A model generated the notes under the pieces. That model was not told the origin of the DNA. It saw only the letters and a program-made list of their open reading frames with translations, and ran no database searches. Positions 54,101 to 64,000 of a DNA stretch of 64,000 nucleotides are shown piece after piece (position 1 is the first letter of the stretch; the number at the start of each line of letters is the position of its first letter). The position numbers were made by a program, and so were the translations under genes. The stretch comes from Serilophus lunatus (Eukaryota; Chordata; Aves; Passeriformes; Eurylaimidae): positions 806,001 through 870,000 of the forward strand of contig VXBA01004389.1 in NCBI GenBank assembly GCA_013399895.1. Reading direction: 5' to 3'.

Positions 54101-55059
54101 TTAAAAAAAACCAAACTAAGAACTACATATCAGAAGCCAAAGTAGAAGAAATTGAGAGGATTCTCTGAATGCATTCTCCTGTTCTCATGCAAGTAAATGA
54201 ACTAGACTCAGCTTTCCACGAAAACTGCTTTTTGAAGTGTGTTTCCTCGAAAAATTAACACGGAGCCAGAACTACCATGTTCTATTTTACAGTGACTGTG
54301 CTGGACTAGTATTAGTTCCAGCTCTCTTCCTGTTGTATTTACCAGGAAAACTGGGTGTGCTAATTATTCCTTTTTACCAGGATGTAATACGTGATTGCTT
54401 TGGCACGATGAACAATGACAAACTGCCAAGCGGTGAAGGAGGTCAAAAGGTGAAGCACTTCTAAAGGAAGCTGCCGAATTCCTCACTCTGGAGTAGAGTC
54501 CTATCACCTCAAGTGGGAGAAATAGTGAGCAAATAAATAAGCTATCTTCCATGTGGGAAAAAATGGAAATGTTTTCTTGTTCTGTTTGCAAAAAAGTAAA
54601 TTAACATCACTGTAGTACTGACAAGTAAGTGGCAAGTGGCAAGTGTAACATTTTAAATACTAAAGATATCAAGCCATGCAATTTTACACTTTTTCTCTAA
54701 TCAACTGAAGTTTTACCACATAAGATCACTAAGAGGTGAAGAACCTTCTAAAAAGTAAATACAGACATACTACTGGATTTTAACATGATTTGAATTTTCA
54801 TTTCATTAGTATCCTTTTTAAATGAATATATCTTTCTAAACTGAGCATCCATAGCAAAGCAGAACAGAGCCACGTTACTCCCTGTCATCACTCAGAGGTC
54901 TTTCCAAGTTGTTAATTTTTAATGTGGGTTTCTTTTTTCATAGCATGCTATAAAACTCCAAGAGTAACTTCAGCATTCATACAAACAAATAACAAATACT
55001 TACATGAGGGAATAATGAACTGGGGTTCAGTGTTACCCGCATATCCAAGCTTTGTATAC
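42005..55059 (-). CDS. ACTR3: ACTR3 (actin-related protein 3, ARP3), exons 2-12, 5' partial
   Basis: ARP3 is the ATP-binding actin-like subunit of the cytosolic Arp2/3 complex. With ARP2 it forms the template from which branched actin filaments grow after activation by WASP/WAVE proteins. Eleven exons join in frame: 55059-55004, 50904-50780, 50247-50137, 48916-48821, 48322-48215, 46336-46193, 45501-45328, 44960-44868, 44414-44289, 42569-42486 and 42100-42005. The product covers residues 15-418. Visible actin-fold motifs are the phosphate-2 loop [10 protein letters not shown] (168-177), LSGGSTMF (321-328), WFGGSML and the C-terminus HNPVFGVMS. Residues such as [15 protein letters not shown] and EEIGPS identify ARP3 rather than ARP3B. 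Intron 1 is phase 2, intron 2 phase 1, and introns 3-11 phase 0. No frameshift or stop is seen, so this is the working gene and not a retrocopy. Exon 1 (about 14 residues and the promoter) lies beyond the right edge. Confidence 0.98.
42486..42569 (-). CDS. ACTR3: ACTR3 exon 11
   Basis: This 84-base exon codes Pro360-Thr387, including [20 protein letters not shown], which is typical of the ARP3 C-terminal subdomain. The acceptor is TTCTATAG and the donor GTAAGT. The intron to exon 12 is 385 bases and unremarkable. Confidence 0.97.
42570..44288 (-). other. ACTR3: ACTR3 intron 10 (1.7 kb)
   Basis: A phase-0 intron with a GTTAGT donor and a TTCTATAG acceptor. Its middle holds a CR1 LINE fragment. 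The remainder is unique A/T-rich sequence. Confidence 0.85.
43611..44030 (-). mobile_element. CR1 LINE 3'-region fragment in ACTR3 intron 10
   Basis: The plus strand carries phrases typical of the complement of avian CR1: GGGTGGGAAGGGACCTC, AGGATGGAGGATTCACAACC followed by TCTCTGGGCAG, and CTCCCTCAGCCTTTCTTCAC. The element therefore lies on the minus strand, in the same direction as ACTR3. It is diverged and has no open reading frame. Ends are approximate. Confidence 0.85.
44289..44414 (-). CDS. ACTR3: ACTR3 exon 10
   Basis: This 126-base exon codes Asn318-Lys359. It contains the adenosine-binding motif [18 protein letters not shown] and then the segment ending [10 protein letters not shown]. 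The acceptor is AAAACAG and the donor GTTAGT. The 1.7-kb intron downstream holds a CR1 fragment. Confidence 0.97.
44868..44960 (-). CDS. ACTR3: ACTR3 exon 9
   Basis: This 93-base exon codes Phe287-Lys317, starting [17 protein letters not shown] and ending [17 protein letters not shown] separates ARP3 from ARP3B. The acceptor is GATTGTAG and the donor GTCAGT. The intron to exon 10 is 453 bases with no recognisable insert. Confidence 0.97.
44961..45327 (-). other. ACTR3: ACTR3 intron 8 (367 bases, GC-AG)
   Basis: A phase-0 intron that starts GCAAGT and ends TGATTGTAG. It contains the 50-base pyrimidine tract. It is the shortest intron of the gene and the only one with a non-GT donor. Confidence 0.9.
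45001..45050 (+). repeat. 50-base pure purine tract (polypyrimidine in ACTR3 RNA)
   Basis: Every base of this 50-base stretch is A or G on the plus strand. In the ACTR3 transcript it becomes an unbroken C/U tract 41-90 bases upstream of the exon 9 acceptor, in the same 367-base intron that has the GC donor. It may bind PTB/U2AF-type proteins or simply be a simple repeat. Confidence 0.85.
45322..45330 (-). promoter_or_regulatory. GC-type 5' splice site of ACTR3 intron 8
   Basis: The exon ends GAG and the intron begins GCAAGT. Apart from the T-to-C change at intron position 2, this matches the U1 consensus well, as usual for GC-AG introns. No GT nearby keeps the frame between HPE and FANPDF. 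Confidence 0.9.
45328..45501 (-). CDS. ACTR3: ACTR3 exon 8, followed by a GC donor
   Basis: This is the largest coding exon at 174 bases, coding Glu229-Glu286. It begins [18 protein letters not shown] and ends [10 protein letters not shown]. The acceptor is TTTTCAG. The reading frame can only join exon 9 by splicing at GAG|GCAAGT, a GC donor. DTDGTKW and KKEFTID have Thr where I recall Ser in human ARP3. Confidence 0.97.
45502..46192 (-). other. ACTR3: ACTR3 intron 7 (691 bases)
   Basis: A phase-0 intron containing an imperfect AAT/AAC-type simple repeat at 45961-46009 and otherwise unique A/T-rich sequence. Confidence 0.85.
45961..46009 (+). repeat. Imperfect (AAT/AAC)n simple repeat in ACTR3 intron 7
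   Basis: A run of AATAAT, AACAAT and GATAAT units about 50 bases long. Likely length-variable. Confidence 0.85.
46193..46336 (-). CDS. ACTR3: ACTR3 exon 7
   Basis: This 144-base exon codes Ala181-Lys228, from [19 protein letters not shown] to ETAKAVK. The acceptor is CTTACAG and the donor GTAATG. Glu210 in LLREREVG is Asp in the human ARP3 I recall and Glu in ARP3B. This is conservative and does not disturb the fold. Confidence 0.97.
46337..48214 (-). other. ACTR3: ACTR3 intron 6 (1.9 kb)
   Basis: A phase-0 intron with a GTAAGT donor and a CTTACAG acceptor. It is strongly A/T-rich. No transposon or RNA gene is recognised. Confidence 0.85.
48215..48322 (-). CDS. ACTR3: ACTR3 exon 6
   Basis: This 108-base exon codes Ala145-Val180. 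It carries the phosphate-2 loop, with Asp169, Ser170, Gly171, Asp172 and Gly173, which contacts the ATP phosphates and metal in the actin fold. TLTGTVID is the ARP3 form. The acceptor is TCCAAG and the donor GTAAGT. The intron to exon 5 is 498 bases and unremarkable. Confidence 0.97.
48821..48916 (-). CDS. ACTR3: ACTR3 exon 5
   Basis: This 96-base exon codes Thr113-Gln144, beginning [13 protein letters not shown] and ending GLYIAVQ. The acceptor is a T-rich tract ending in CACAG and the donor is GTAAGG. The EPPLN motif is shared with actin (EAPLN) and is diagnostic for the superfamily. Confidence 0.97.
48917..50136 (-). other. ACTR3: ACTR3 intron 4 (1.2 kb)
   Basis: A phase-0 intron with a GTAGGT donor and a T-rich acceptor ending CACAG. 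No recognisable repeat or gene is inside. Confidence 0.85.
50137..50247 (-). CDS. ACTR3: ACTR3 exon 4
   Basis: This 111-base, phase 0-0 exon codes Trp76-Leu112, beginning [17 protein letters not shown] and ending EDHYFLL. The acceptor is TGCCACAG and the donor GTAGGT. The segment is the highly conserved subdomain 1/2 boundary of the actin fold. The intron to exon 3 is 532 bases and has no recognisable insert. Confidence 0.97.
50780..50904 (-). CDS. ACTR3: ACTR3 exon 3
   Basis: This 125-base exon codes the last two bases of Cys34 through Lys75. It includes [11 protein letters not shown] and ends in PTYATK. The acceptor is TTAAAG and the donor GTATTA. Val44 and Leu52 differ from the Gly and Met I recall for human ARP3 and match the residues I recall for ARP3B. 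The rest of the gene is clearly ARP3. Confidence 0.97.
50905..55003 (-). other. ACTR3: ACTR3 intron 2 (4.1 kb)
   Basis: A phase-1 intron with a GTAAGT donor and a TTAAAG acceptor. It is A/T-rich. I recognise no transposon, RNA gene or hidden exon in it. Confidence 0.85.
55004..55059 (-). CDS. ACTR3: ACTR3 exon 2
   Basis: This 56-base exon codes from the last base of Gly15 through Ser33 plus the first base of Cys34, reading [18 protein letters not shown]. The acceptor is a T-rich tract ending in CAACAG, and the donor is GTAAGTA. It completes the phosphate-1 loop that starts in the missing exon 1. Together with exon 1 it would carry the N-terminal nucleotide-binding strand of subdomain 1. Confidence 0.97.
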
Positions 55060-58000
55060 CTGTTGAGGCAAAAAAAAATTGGTTCTAATATTTGATATCA
55101 CAAATAACAAAGTTATGTTCCTCTTTATTAAGAGACTCCTCTTCCCATATTAAAAAGACCCACTGACTTTCCTTTAAAACAAACAAACCCAAAGTAGTTC
55201 TCTTTTTCTAAGGTGTAAACCAATGCTCTCTGCCATAGATCAAGGATCACTGCCAACTTCTGCTGTAGTAAAATTTTACCAAAGAATACAAACTAGGTAA
55301 TTCAATTTACCAATGTTTAGGCATAAAACTATCAGAGCAGTTCCTTGCTGCCCAGCAGTTGGCATTTCTATAGAAATATTTTCATATTCTAAATACTAGT
55401 TGTAGAAATGTTTTGTCACTGTCAACTATAGTGGGGAAGAGCTCCCCCGCCCACAGGCTGCCAGCTGGGTATGAGGCAGGGCTGGCCATCACCGTGCCAC
55501 AAGCACTTCAAGATGTCCCACCAGAGGTGGCAAGTACTGACAGCTGATCATGACAAGCAATAGCAAGAGACATCCCATTTAACAAACAGAAAAGTGTTAA
55601 AATGAGCCCAGCAAAAGAAAGCAAGAGGAAAATAACTACATGCCCTCACTCACCCAATTTCCAGAACATGCTATGGATATATACATTGTTTTCATTGGCA
55701 TGATGTAAGGAAATGGAAGAAATCAAAGTATTCACGCAAAGTAACTACAAAATTCAGGGTACCAAAACTATCCAGCTGCTGGAAATGCTGTCAGCAAAGC
55801 ATTAACAGCAGTATAGGCAAACTCTTAACACATGCAAACCAAAATGCACTGCTCTAATGCAAGAGCTGGAGCCTACCCACATGTTTTTAACAAACACAGA
55901 TATGGCAAAGTTCTCACTTTCTGTGTACAGACAGCTGCACCAACTAAATCAGCACCATCAGCAAAAGCACAGAACACTGTAGTAACACCTCCACAGTTTT
56001 CAGCACTCCGACATAAACCTGAAAGATCTTAGAGGGTACAAAGCAGCACTAAATATAAGAAGCCATAAATTCATGGCAATAGTACAGCAAATTGCCTGGC
56101 AACAAGCACAGCAAGAGGTTGAGTGTCACAGGCTACAAGAGAAGTGCTGCTGCAGGGGGTGATGCCACTCACACCCACACCATTCCCATCACTGACACTA
56201 ACTGCACCCATCAGTGCTGGGCCAAGAGACATTTCCTCAGAGGGAAGGAGTACTTCTCTCTAAATAACAAAGTGGATGGCACAGGATCTCATCTAACACC
56301 AAAAATGCTTTGCAAGAGAAGTATTTTTAAAGCTGTGAACTTGGTCTTGTGTAACACACTGTAACAACTGGGAGTAATCACACACAAAGCCTGACTTTTC
56401 TTTTTCAGTAAACATTCCTCTCGATCAATGTAAACTTGACAGGCAAGGGAAGTTAGTTTCTTTTTTCCATTATCTAAATACCAGAAAGAACTTCATGCCT
56501 CATGAAGACATCAGCATTAGGCACTGTATGTGCCTCAGCTCGGGACACGCAACTCGGATTTTGCTCACTCAAGTTTACTGTTCATTTTCTTCTTAAATAT
56601 CTAGTTCACAAAAGAATTATCAAGGACTTCACAAATTGGCGCTTCTGTAGCCTGCCATGCAGAGCAAATCTGGTCACTGTATCTGTTTTCAGAGGCTTTT
56701 AGTGTCACAATTACTAAAAAAACCAGCAAATACAGCTCACTCCCTTTCCCTTCCCCTGCAAACCAGAACTGTGACACTTCGACTTTAAAGATAAACCTAC
56801 ACAAGAACTTTGGAACCTGAAGACTGCATAAACCTACAACTAGATTAGAAGTGCCTTAACAAGCAAAAAAAAAGTAAAACTGCTTGATTATTAAACTATT
56901 TTAAAGAAAGTAAAAGCTAATCTGTTGCAGGTAACAGGCAGCTCAGCTTGTGGGTGGGAGTCTGCCCAGCACACACAGAGCCAGCAGACTGAAAGAAAAA
57001 CAGTCACATGGAAGATGCATTTTACATAAAAAGACTCTGTTCAGACATAAAATCAGCATATATAAAAATACTATGTTCTGCTCAGCAAGAAGTATACTGA
57101 CTCAGGAAAAAAAAAGNGAAAAAAGTGAAAAAAACCTGCCCAACTTCTGAGGTCTGAATATGAAAGCATTTTATCAGCAAGTCTCCAACACAATGCTTCA
57201 CATCTCTAATGTGCCAAAACTTCCTTGCCACACTGTCCCTTCAGGATCTGGAATGCCACTGCCACCTGCCCAGGGCCTGAGGGCACAGCCAGCCTGCAAT
57301 CCTCACCTGGGAATGGGAATTTGGGCAGTGCCCAGGGCTGCAGGGACCCTGGGGACACACAGATGGAACACCAAGCTCGATTTTCATAACTAAACACAGA
57401 CAGATACTCTTGAGTTAAAATGGAGTCTAAAACGTGACAGGTGAGATAAAAAGGGAAATTAAAACTGAGCAATGGCTGATAAAAATCTTCAGTTCTCCAA
57501 ATGTACAAGCAACGGGGTTCTTCACAAATTGACTTTGGCAAAGATGAGGCTTTATTCAGACTGATCAGAATTATTCTATCACTGTCACTCAAAACATTTA
57601 AATCACATGAAAAAAGGGATACTACAGGCAATCCAGTTTCCACAAGCAGTTCATACATGTGTCTGACTAACGTGTGATTCACAGGGGAATGAGGCACACC
57701 CCTCATCCTCAGGGCAGCAATCACTGCCAGTTCAGAAAAAATCCTGATGTTAAAGATATGCTAAAGCAGCACCAACACTGGATCACAGTCTTCCAGTAAA
57801 TCCCTGCTTGTCTTGCTTGCTGCTAACACTGAGAAGCGGCAGGAGGGACTTCCATGAAGATAAGGAAGCATTTAAGGAGACATGGACTCAGTTTTCCCAC
57901 ACAGAATGTGGGGCACTCAGTAGTAAGGGCACAAAGCACTGCACAGATAAGTGTAAAGCTATCATCAGATTTCTATTAAAATCTGAAGCACAGAACTGAT

Positions 58001-61000
58001 TTACAAAATCCCAAAGGGGAAAACCTGAACTTAGCCACGACTGTTCAGATGTTTTCCTTTATTTCTCCACATTCAGCTACTTAAGAGTTCCTGTGGGCCC
58101 ATTAACTCAAAAAAAAAAAAACCAAACAAAACCACCACCTAAAAAACAAACAAGGCAAAAAATGCTGGATAATCCTGACCTTTGGATTTACTTCAAAAGA
58201 TTGTAGACTGTTCTTGTATATTTTGTAGCCACACATGTGTGCTTGTTGGTATATAGAGAGCCATATAAATACACACCCTCTCCCACATTATCTATCAATA
58301 TACATCTATAAGGTGCTGGTATTCCCCTGAAAAACCTTCTCCAAAAGGCAGTGGGATCTCATACAGCATTCTCTGGCCTATATATACATATATCTGGCAG
58401 ATATAAAAATGTGACAAACAAAACATGTTTTTTTGTAAGGCACATTCACAGCACCAACAGGTTGGAGGAAGCAAGTAATGAAGGCTCCTTCTGAGCTACT
58501 TCCACCAACCCACATCTCAGCTGTGAGCAGAGAAACATCTCCAGCATCACATCAACCTCAAACTCATACCCTGAAACTGCACCACAGCTCTGCTGCTCTG
58601 CCTGGGAGCTCCGTGGAAGGACAGCCAAAGGGCTTTCCAGCAATGCTCTCAACTGCACTAATGGGATTTCTTGTGTGCTCCCTCACCCAGAATAGATGTT
58701 TCCGAGGCCGTGACATGCAAGCAATGTCACTTGAAGGTTACTGACGTATTAGTCATGCAGACAGCTTTAATGCCAAAAGGAAACAGCACTGAGGGTAAGA
58801 ACTTCTAATGAGGATGTCATTAACAGAACCTCCATCTGCAAACCACAAACTATGACCACGTGCCTTTGCTCCACTTCTTTCCTGCCCACAACAGATGTCA
58901 TTCTGTACACACTCTCCCAAGTTACACTCCTTGGCTCCAGCAGAACTGCAATTCTAACAACAGAGGAGGAATGGGAGGACAATTGCTCTGTGGGCAACAA
59001 ATTTGTTCAGCTGCTCCAAGAAGTACAACAGAACGGGGGGAGTGCAACACGAGTTGTCTTGTGTGTCATTTTAGTCACAGCTTCGCATGAAGACGTGAAT
59101 TATTTCAGCACAAGCAGAGACAAGCACTGGAGGACAAACACCACCTGAACCTTCATCTCCTGCAGAGCAAATCCAGGTTACTGCCTGCCCCTCAGCTACT
59201 CCTAATGACCTGGAATAAAAGCCATTTCATGCACAGGACACTTTCTTAAACGCACACACAAACAGGAATAAGATGTACCTTCAATGCTGGTCCCGCTGAA
59301 AAGATGCAATGCAACTTGAAAGACAGAATTAATAAGAAACACTTTTCTGTGGGAAGGGAGGAATAATGCAAGTGGGAGTAACAAACCTGAACCACTCTGG
59401 GAGGAAAGTCAGGACCAGGCTGAAATCAAAACTGTCTTTCTAGGTTACCTTCAAGATGCATAAAGTTAGAAAAATAAGTATATATAAGGATCTTGTTTTT
59501 TTCAGAGAGCTTTTTTTTTTTCCTTCATCTAATTTCTCTGTTTGTGATGGCTCTGAATTACTGCCCACCATCTGAGCCACAACCCCTCTGGGCAAGTTCT
59601 CACTCAAAATGCAACATATCCATTGCCTGCATCCCATCCTGGAGGATATAATGGGCTTCCCAAGCAGAGGAACCTGTACAGCACATGCTGGTTTGCGTGT
59701 GCAAGCTCCACAATTCTGCTCTGGTGTTACCACAGCCTGCACATCAAGCCCACCAAGGGTCTCCTATCTAAACACACCTCAAGTCCTCTGCAGAACCTGT
59801 TGAAGGGGTCATGCCCCAAGCAAGTCAAACATTCATTGATGAGACTGGGCTTTACACAAAGCGACATGTATCTACTCTTAAACATAAGCTGGTACCGCTT
59901 TTTTGCAAGGTGTCACCCTTACTCAGGCAGCAGATCTGTACTCATCCTCTTCCATGTAAATGGATTTAGAGCCAATCTCCCGTTTCCAGCCTCTTGCCCT
60001 TATGAACTCTCCCAAGGTGTGAGTCCTTTGCACTGCTTTCCTGAAATAATGTGGAAAAAGACTCCAAAGAAGGAAGGCTAAGGACAAAAAGCGAGATGAT
60101 TGCACACACATCACACAACACACATTCACTGCTGGCTAAATTACTTCAACTCTACAAGAATTGTAATTAACTAAGCAGGTTATAGGAGGCTCTACAAGAA
60201 AGCTCAGAGTGGGGAGATCCTGAGGAGGATACACACATGGCAATATACTCACAAGGGCATGAAATAAGTCAGATGGCAAAGTTCAAGCTTTTAAAGAAAA
60301 TAGAAGGGGATTCTGCTTTTCAATACCAGCTGCCTACAGATGGTCTGTCCAAAGACTCCATCCTTTCCTGTCTTAACTGGATAAATTCTACTTAGAAATT
60401 ATAACACAGATACCATGCTTTCACTGTCTGATATATTCTGTTAACAGCTGCTTTAAAAGAAGGGGAAAATGACTCAAACATGGACAAACCCCTAGTCCCC
60501 ATACACAGACTCAGGTGACTCAAGAGCCTGAACAAGCCTCTCTATTTGTTGCTTTTCTTTTATCATCCCTCTTGTACATCAGATGAGACTGAAAAGTCTG
60601 GGAAGTATTTACTTTTCAAATCCCTGTAAAGAGAAATAATGAGAAAATTACAGTGGAAGAGGAAAGCCATCTTGCCACTTTAAAAGCCATCCCAGCTCCA
60701 ACATCAGGGGCAAGTTGGTTAAGCAGCAGGAGATCAGAAGTCCCTGAAGAACTGATTATATTAGGAAAATGGGACTTGTATTAATAAATTAGTTTACTAT
60801 CTCTTTTCAAATGTCCTTGATAAAACACAAGATACCAAAAGACTTGGAAATGAGTCATGCTTCTCATATTTTATATCTTTAGGTAATATACATTACCTTT
60901 CACACATGACTAGTTTGCATTTTTAAGTAACAACTGCTTCTGGCCAGTTGTAAAATATTTTTCATCAACAAGTGTTTCAAGTAATCACCAGTGAAGGGCA

Positions 61001-64000
61001 GAGAATTAGCTCTATAACTGGAAAAAACACACAGGATTAGAAGTGCTCTCAGATGAAGAATCTTGTTAAACTGAAGATGAAGGGAGAGTAAAAGGGAATA
61101 TATTATTTCCAAGACACAGAGGACCCCTACACACCAGAGGTGTCACAAATCTGTCAGTCTACTGCCTGGCCTTGGAATTAACTGCACTTCTGCATGTCTG
61201 AAACTATTATTTTACAGTATTTCCTCTGAAAAATACCAGTCCTCTCCAGCAAGAACTTTCACCCTGACAAGTATTTCTTTGCCACATATGGAAACTGTCA
61301 CAGGAAAACAAACCATAAGGAGGTTGAAGTGGCAATCCAATTTAATAAGGAAGCTCAAAAGCAACTTAAAAGGGAAGGGCTTCTAACAGTTACTTCCTAA
61401 ACAGAAAATACAACTCATTAAAAAAGACTAACTTATCTTTAAAAGTATCTGTATTTTTGTGTAGAAATTTATCCAGTGGTGCTTTTTATCAGCAGCTGCA
61501 AAACAACTTTCAAAGTTCTGTATGTTTGTTTGCATCAAACCAATCAAACCAAAAAAAAACCATCACCAAACTACAGAATTAGCTTCACTCTAGAAAAGTT
61601 CCCTTCTCCTAAAAATAAAGAGGAAGATAAGATGCATTTATTACCAAAAGACTCAGGCTTATGATGGAGCCATGGAAAGTGCACTCGAAACCAACCCATA
61701 TTTCAGTGTTCTCAACTAACAAACTCCAAGTTCTGGCACTCTGATGATAGTACCACCCACATTTGTAGTCTTTGTCAATTTTCTTGTTATTTTTAAACCC
61801 TGTTTCTAATATTTAATGCTGGCACACACTGTAACACAGCAATCCTCCAAGTAAGAAGAGCAAGCAGCTTTGGATGTTATCTTGGTATAATGAGAGTAGA
61901 GTAGTTTGTGTTGGCAAAAGCAGAACACTCTCTTTCTACTTCCTTTGAGACTTCTGGACTAATTCATTTTAACAAGTGTCTCAACAGTGCTTCTGTGTGA
62001 CACCACACCCCACAATACTCACCTACACTGCTAGGCCTTTTAATAAGTTTATATTTCATTTTTGCAGGTTTTCTGATTTTTCCACAGCCTGCCTACTCGA
62101 TGCAATCCTCCCAATGAGGAAAGAAAGCCCCAGAAGTCTACATGACTAATTACTTAACGGTGTGAATTACTTGTGAGGGGGAGTATTTGGCAACTTTCCA
62201 CATCATTTACCAAAATAAGCTGAACACTGGGAGTTGGACTCAACGATCCTTGTGGGTCCCTCACAACTACCTCCTGTGACTGTAGAGACATTTATCAGGA
62301 AGAAAACCCAGAGGAATAAATTAGCTATACATACTTTTCAACAGGTAAAGCAAGGAGGGATCAATTCAATGAACAAATGCATAACTTGCAAGTCAACAAA
62401 ATCTTGCACTTGAAGTTAGATAGATAAAATCCAAACCTTATGATGCAGAAAGGGCATCAGATATAAACCTGACAAGGTTTTTTTCAAGCAAAGGCAACAC
62501 ACTGCCTAAAACCATAAAGTTATTTCGTATTTTAAAAAAAGTTGAGGGTTTGTGGTTGGTGTTTGCACAGTTTCGGTACTTGGGAGCTGCAGCTTTGAAC
62601 CAGCAGTCCCTGCCATGGCCCCGGTCACCCCAATCCCAGATGAAACCCAAGGGACTGGGAGAGCTGGAGCCCCCAGCAGGCCCTGTGGGATTGGGAGTGT
62701 GCTGGGACCATCTGAGCTACAACCTCAGCCTTTCAGGAGGTGACCAAGTGTTTTCCATCAGGAACAGGCCTGCTTTAAAACACCAGCTTACATATTTATC
62801 ACGTTACACCACACTTCTAATAAAAGACAGCTTCCCATCAGAAACAGTTGGCTTGTGGAAAGAAAATGCCCCACTAAGCTGTGGACAAAAACATACCAGT
62901 GGATCTTGTTTAATATAAAAAGCAGGTCTGGCTTAATGGCATCACAGAGATTCTGAAGTCTAAATATGCAAGCAGTCATCTTGTGAAAGGTCCCGCAGAC
63001 GATGGTGTTCTACAGCTAAGGCAAGTCATGACAAATAAAATACTGAAAAAACAGCTAGGAGAGACTGCATCAAGTGAGGAATTAAAATATGGATTCATTC
63101 ACTGATAGCAGGGCACAATCAAAATAAAGCATCAACAGACAACCTCCTGTCTTGCATCTTGCTCTCTACAGACTGAGCTGCCAAAACTTACCCTGTGCAC
63201 AGCTGCAAACATCTGCAATGACCACAAGAGAATAATAAAGAGAAAAAGGAAGCCCCAGGAAAACTAAAAAAACATCAATTTATCTCGAGTTTTTCCATCT
63301 AGTCTTAAAAATGCAAACTCATGATCAGAACAAAAAAAAAATTGAATCATATTTTATCCCACATAAGTCAGTGGATAAAATGATGACTTGTTCAGTTTTG
63401 AATATAACCCTCTGTGATAGCTGAATAAACAAAACCCCTGCAACACAATCACTACTAGTGCTTGGAAAGGATTGGTGCTTCATTTTGGTGGTTAAAGGAA
63501 TCTTGCTATGAATATTAACAGCTTTGCAATCCAATTGGTATTTTTAAGCATCTGCCTAAAGATGACTTTTGTTACATCGGTACACCTAAGTACACTTTAG
63601 ACCAGTGATCAAAACCAAAAATTAAAAATTAAAGCAACAGAAAGTCCTCTTACTACACTGAGAAGAACTTTGAATTTCACTGAGGAGAAACCAAAATATG
63701 CTTTTAGTTATTTTACCTTCAAACTTAACATTGTCTCCTTAAAGTCTTTTAATTTTGGGCAAACATTCATGTAAGTTTTTTAAAAAGGTTTGTTTGAAAT
63801 TGTCAAAGCTCTTTAGCATTTCCTAAAGAAAGTCTGCAACGATGAAACAATGTTGAAACATTATGTTGAAACTTTTCAATTGCACCATCTAAAAGACCAA
63901 CTCCATACTTCCACGTGCCTGTAAAATAACACAGAGGGTGTATTACTATTCAGGAACTTGTGCTACAAACTGTATCTTCAACTCATTTAGACAGGAAAAC
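55060..64000 (-). other. ACTR3: ACTR3 intron 1 (partial, at least 8.9 kb)
   Basis: The stretch runs from the exon 2 acceptor to the window edge. No match to exon 1 (a short N-terminus ending in the phosphate-1 loop) is seen and no CpG-dense promoter is visible. Contents noticed are a CR1 3' end at about 62215-62290, a short TA-rich run near 58378-58396, A-rich runs, and an ambiguous base N at 57117 in an A-rich run. Open frames here look like chance. Confidence 0.8.
62215..62290 (+). mobile_element. CR1 LINE 3'-end fragment, sense orientation
   Basis: The plus strand reads GGGAGTTGGACTCAACGATC followed by CTTGTGGGTCCC, then a degenerate copy of the terminal repeat (CCTGTGACTGTAGA). This is the CR1 3' end in sense, opposite to ACTR3, within intron 1. 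Confidence 0.7.

Noticed and set aside
42005..55059. The possibility that the ARP3 sequence is a pseudogene or ACTR3B
   Set aside because: All eleven exons are open, properly spliced and add up to the exact expected length. Paralogue-specific residues in exons 6, 9 and 12 fit ACTR3.
59623..60081. A 152-codon plus-strand open frame antisense to ACTR3 intron 1
   Set aside because: No known domain. It overlaps other equally long random frames on both strands.
1..64000. CRISPR arrays, bacterial operons, rRNA and tRNA genes
   Set aside because: No regularly spaced repeats, no tightly packed genes and no cloverleaf-like sequence with the usual internal promoter boxes were noticed. The window is vertebrate genomic DNA.

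Overview
The window looks like nuclear DNA from a bird. It holds one intron-rich vertebrate gene, several CR1 LINE fragments of avian or sauropsid type, and a solo LTR that resembles avian ERVL-type LTRs. There are no mammalian SINEs and no bacterial-type gene packing. The group within birds cannot be fixed from the sequence alone.

The only gene I can support is ACTR3 (actin-related protein 3, ARP3), read right to left on the minus strand. Exons 2 to 12 lie between 42005 and 55059 and are intact. Joined, they give 1213 coding bases, which is residues 15 (last base) to 418 plus the stop codon. The 44 bases missing from the usual 418-codon frame are exactly what a first exon coding for 14 residues plus two bases would supply. 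That exon is not in the window: intron 1 runs from 55060 past the right edge, and no CpG-rich promoter is visible. All splice sites are GT-AG except intron 8, which has a GC donor with a consensus-like context and a 50-nt pure pyrimidine tract (in the RNA) near its acceptor. The 3' UTR runs left to about 41190, with a good AATAAA signal at 41210-41215, and it carries a perfect 9-bp hairpin.

The left part of the window (1 to about 41190) is downstream of ACTR3 and shows no convincing coding exon, RNA gene or CpG island. In mammals the region downstream of ACTR3 leads to DPP10 across a gene-poor stretch, and the layout here fits that, though DPP10 itself is not seen. This flank holds a cluster of minus-strand CR1 fragments (12.8 to 16.1 kb), one of them apparently very old; a solo LTR at 25971-26524 with near-matching 5-bp flanks; a few microsatellites; and a repeat-free stretch around 28.3 to 30.5 kb that is the best candidate for conserved regulatory DNA.

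I found no new multi-gene system. The observations most worth checking are the unusual intron 8 of ACTR3, the 3' UTR hairpin, three ARP3B-like residues in ARP3, and the candidate non-coding elements.
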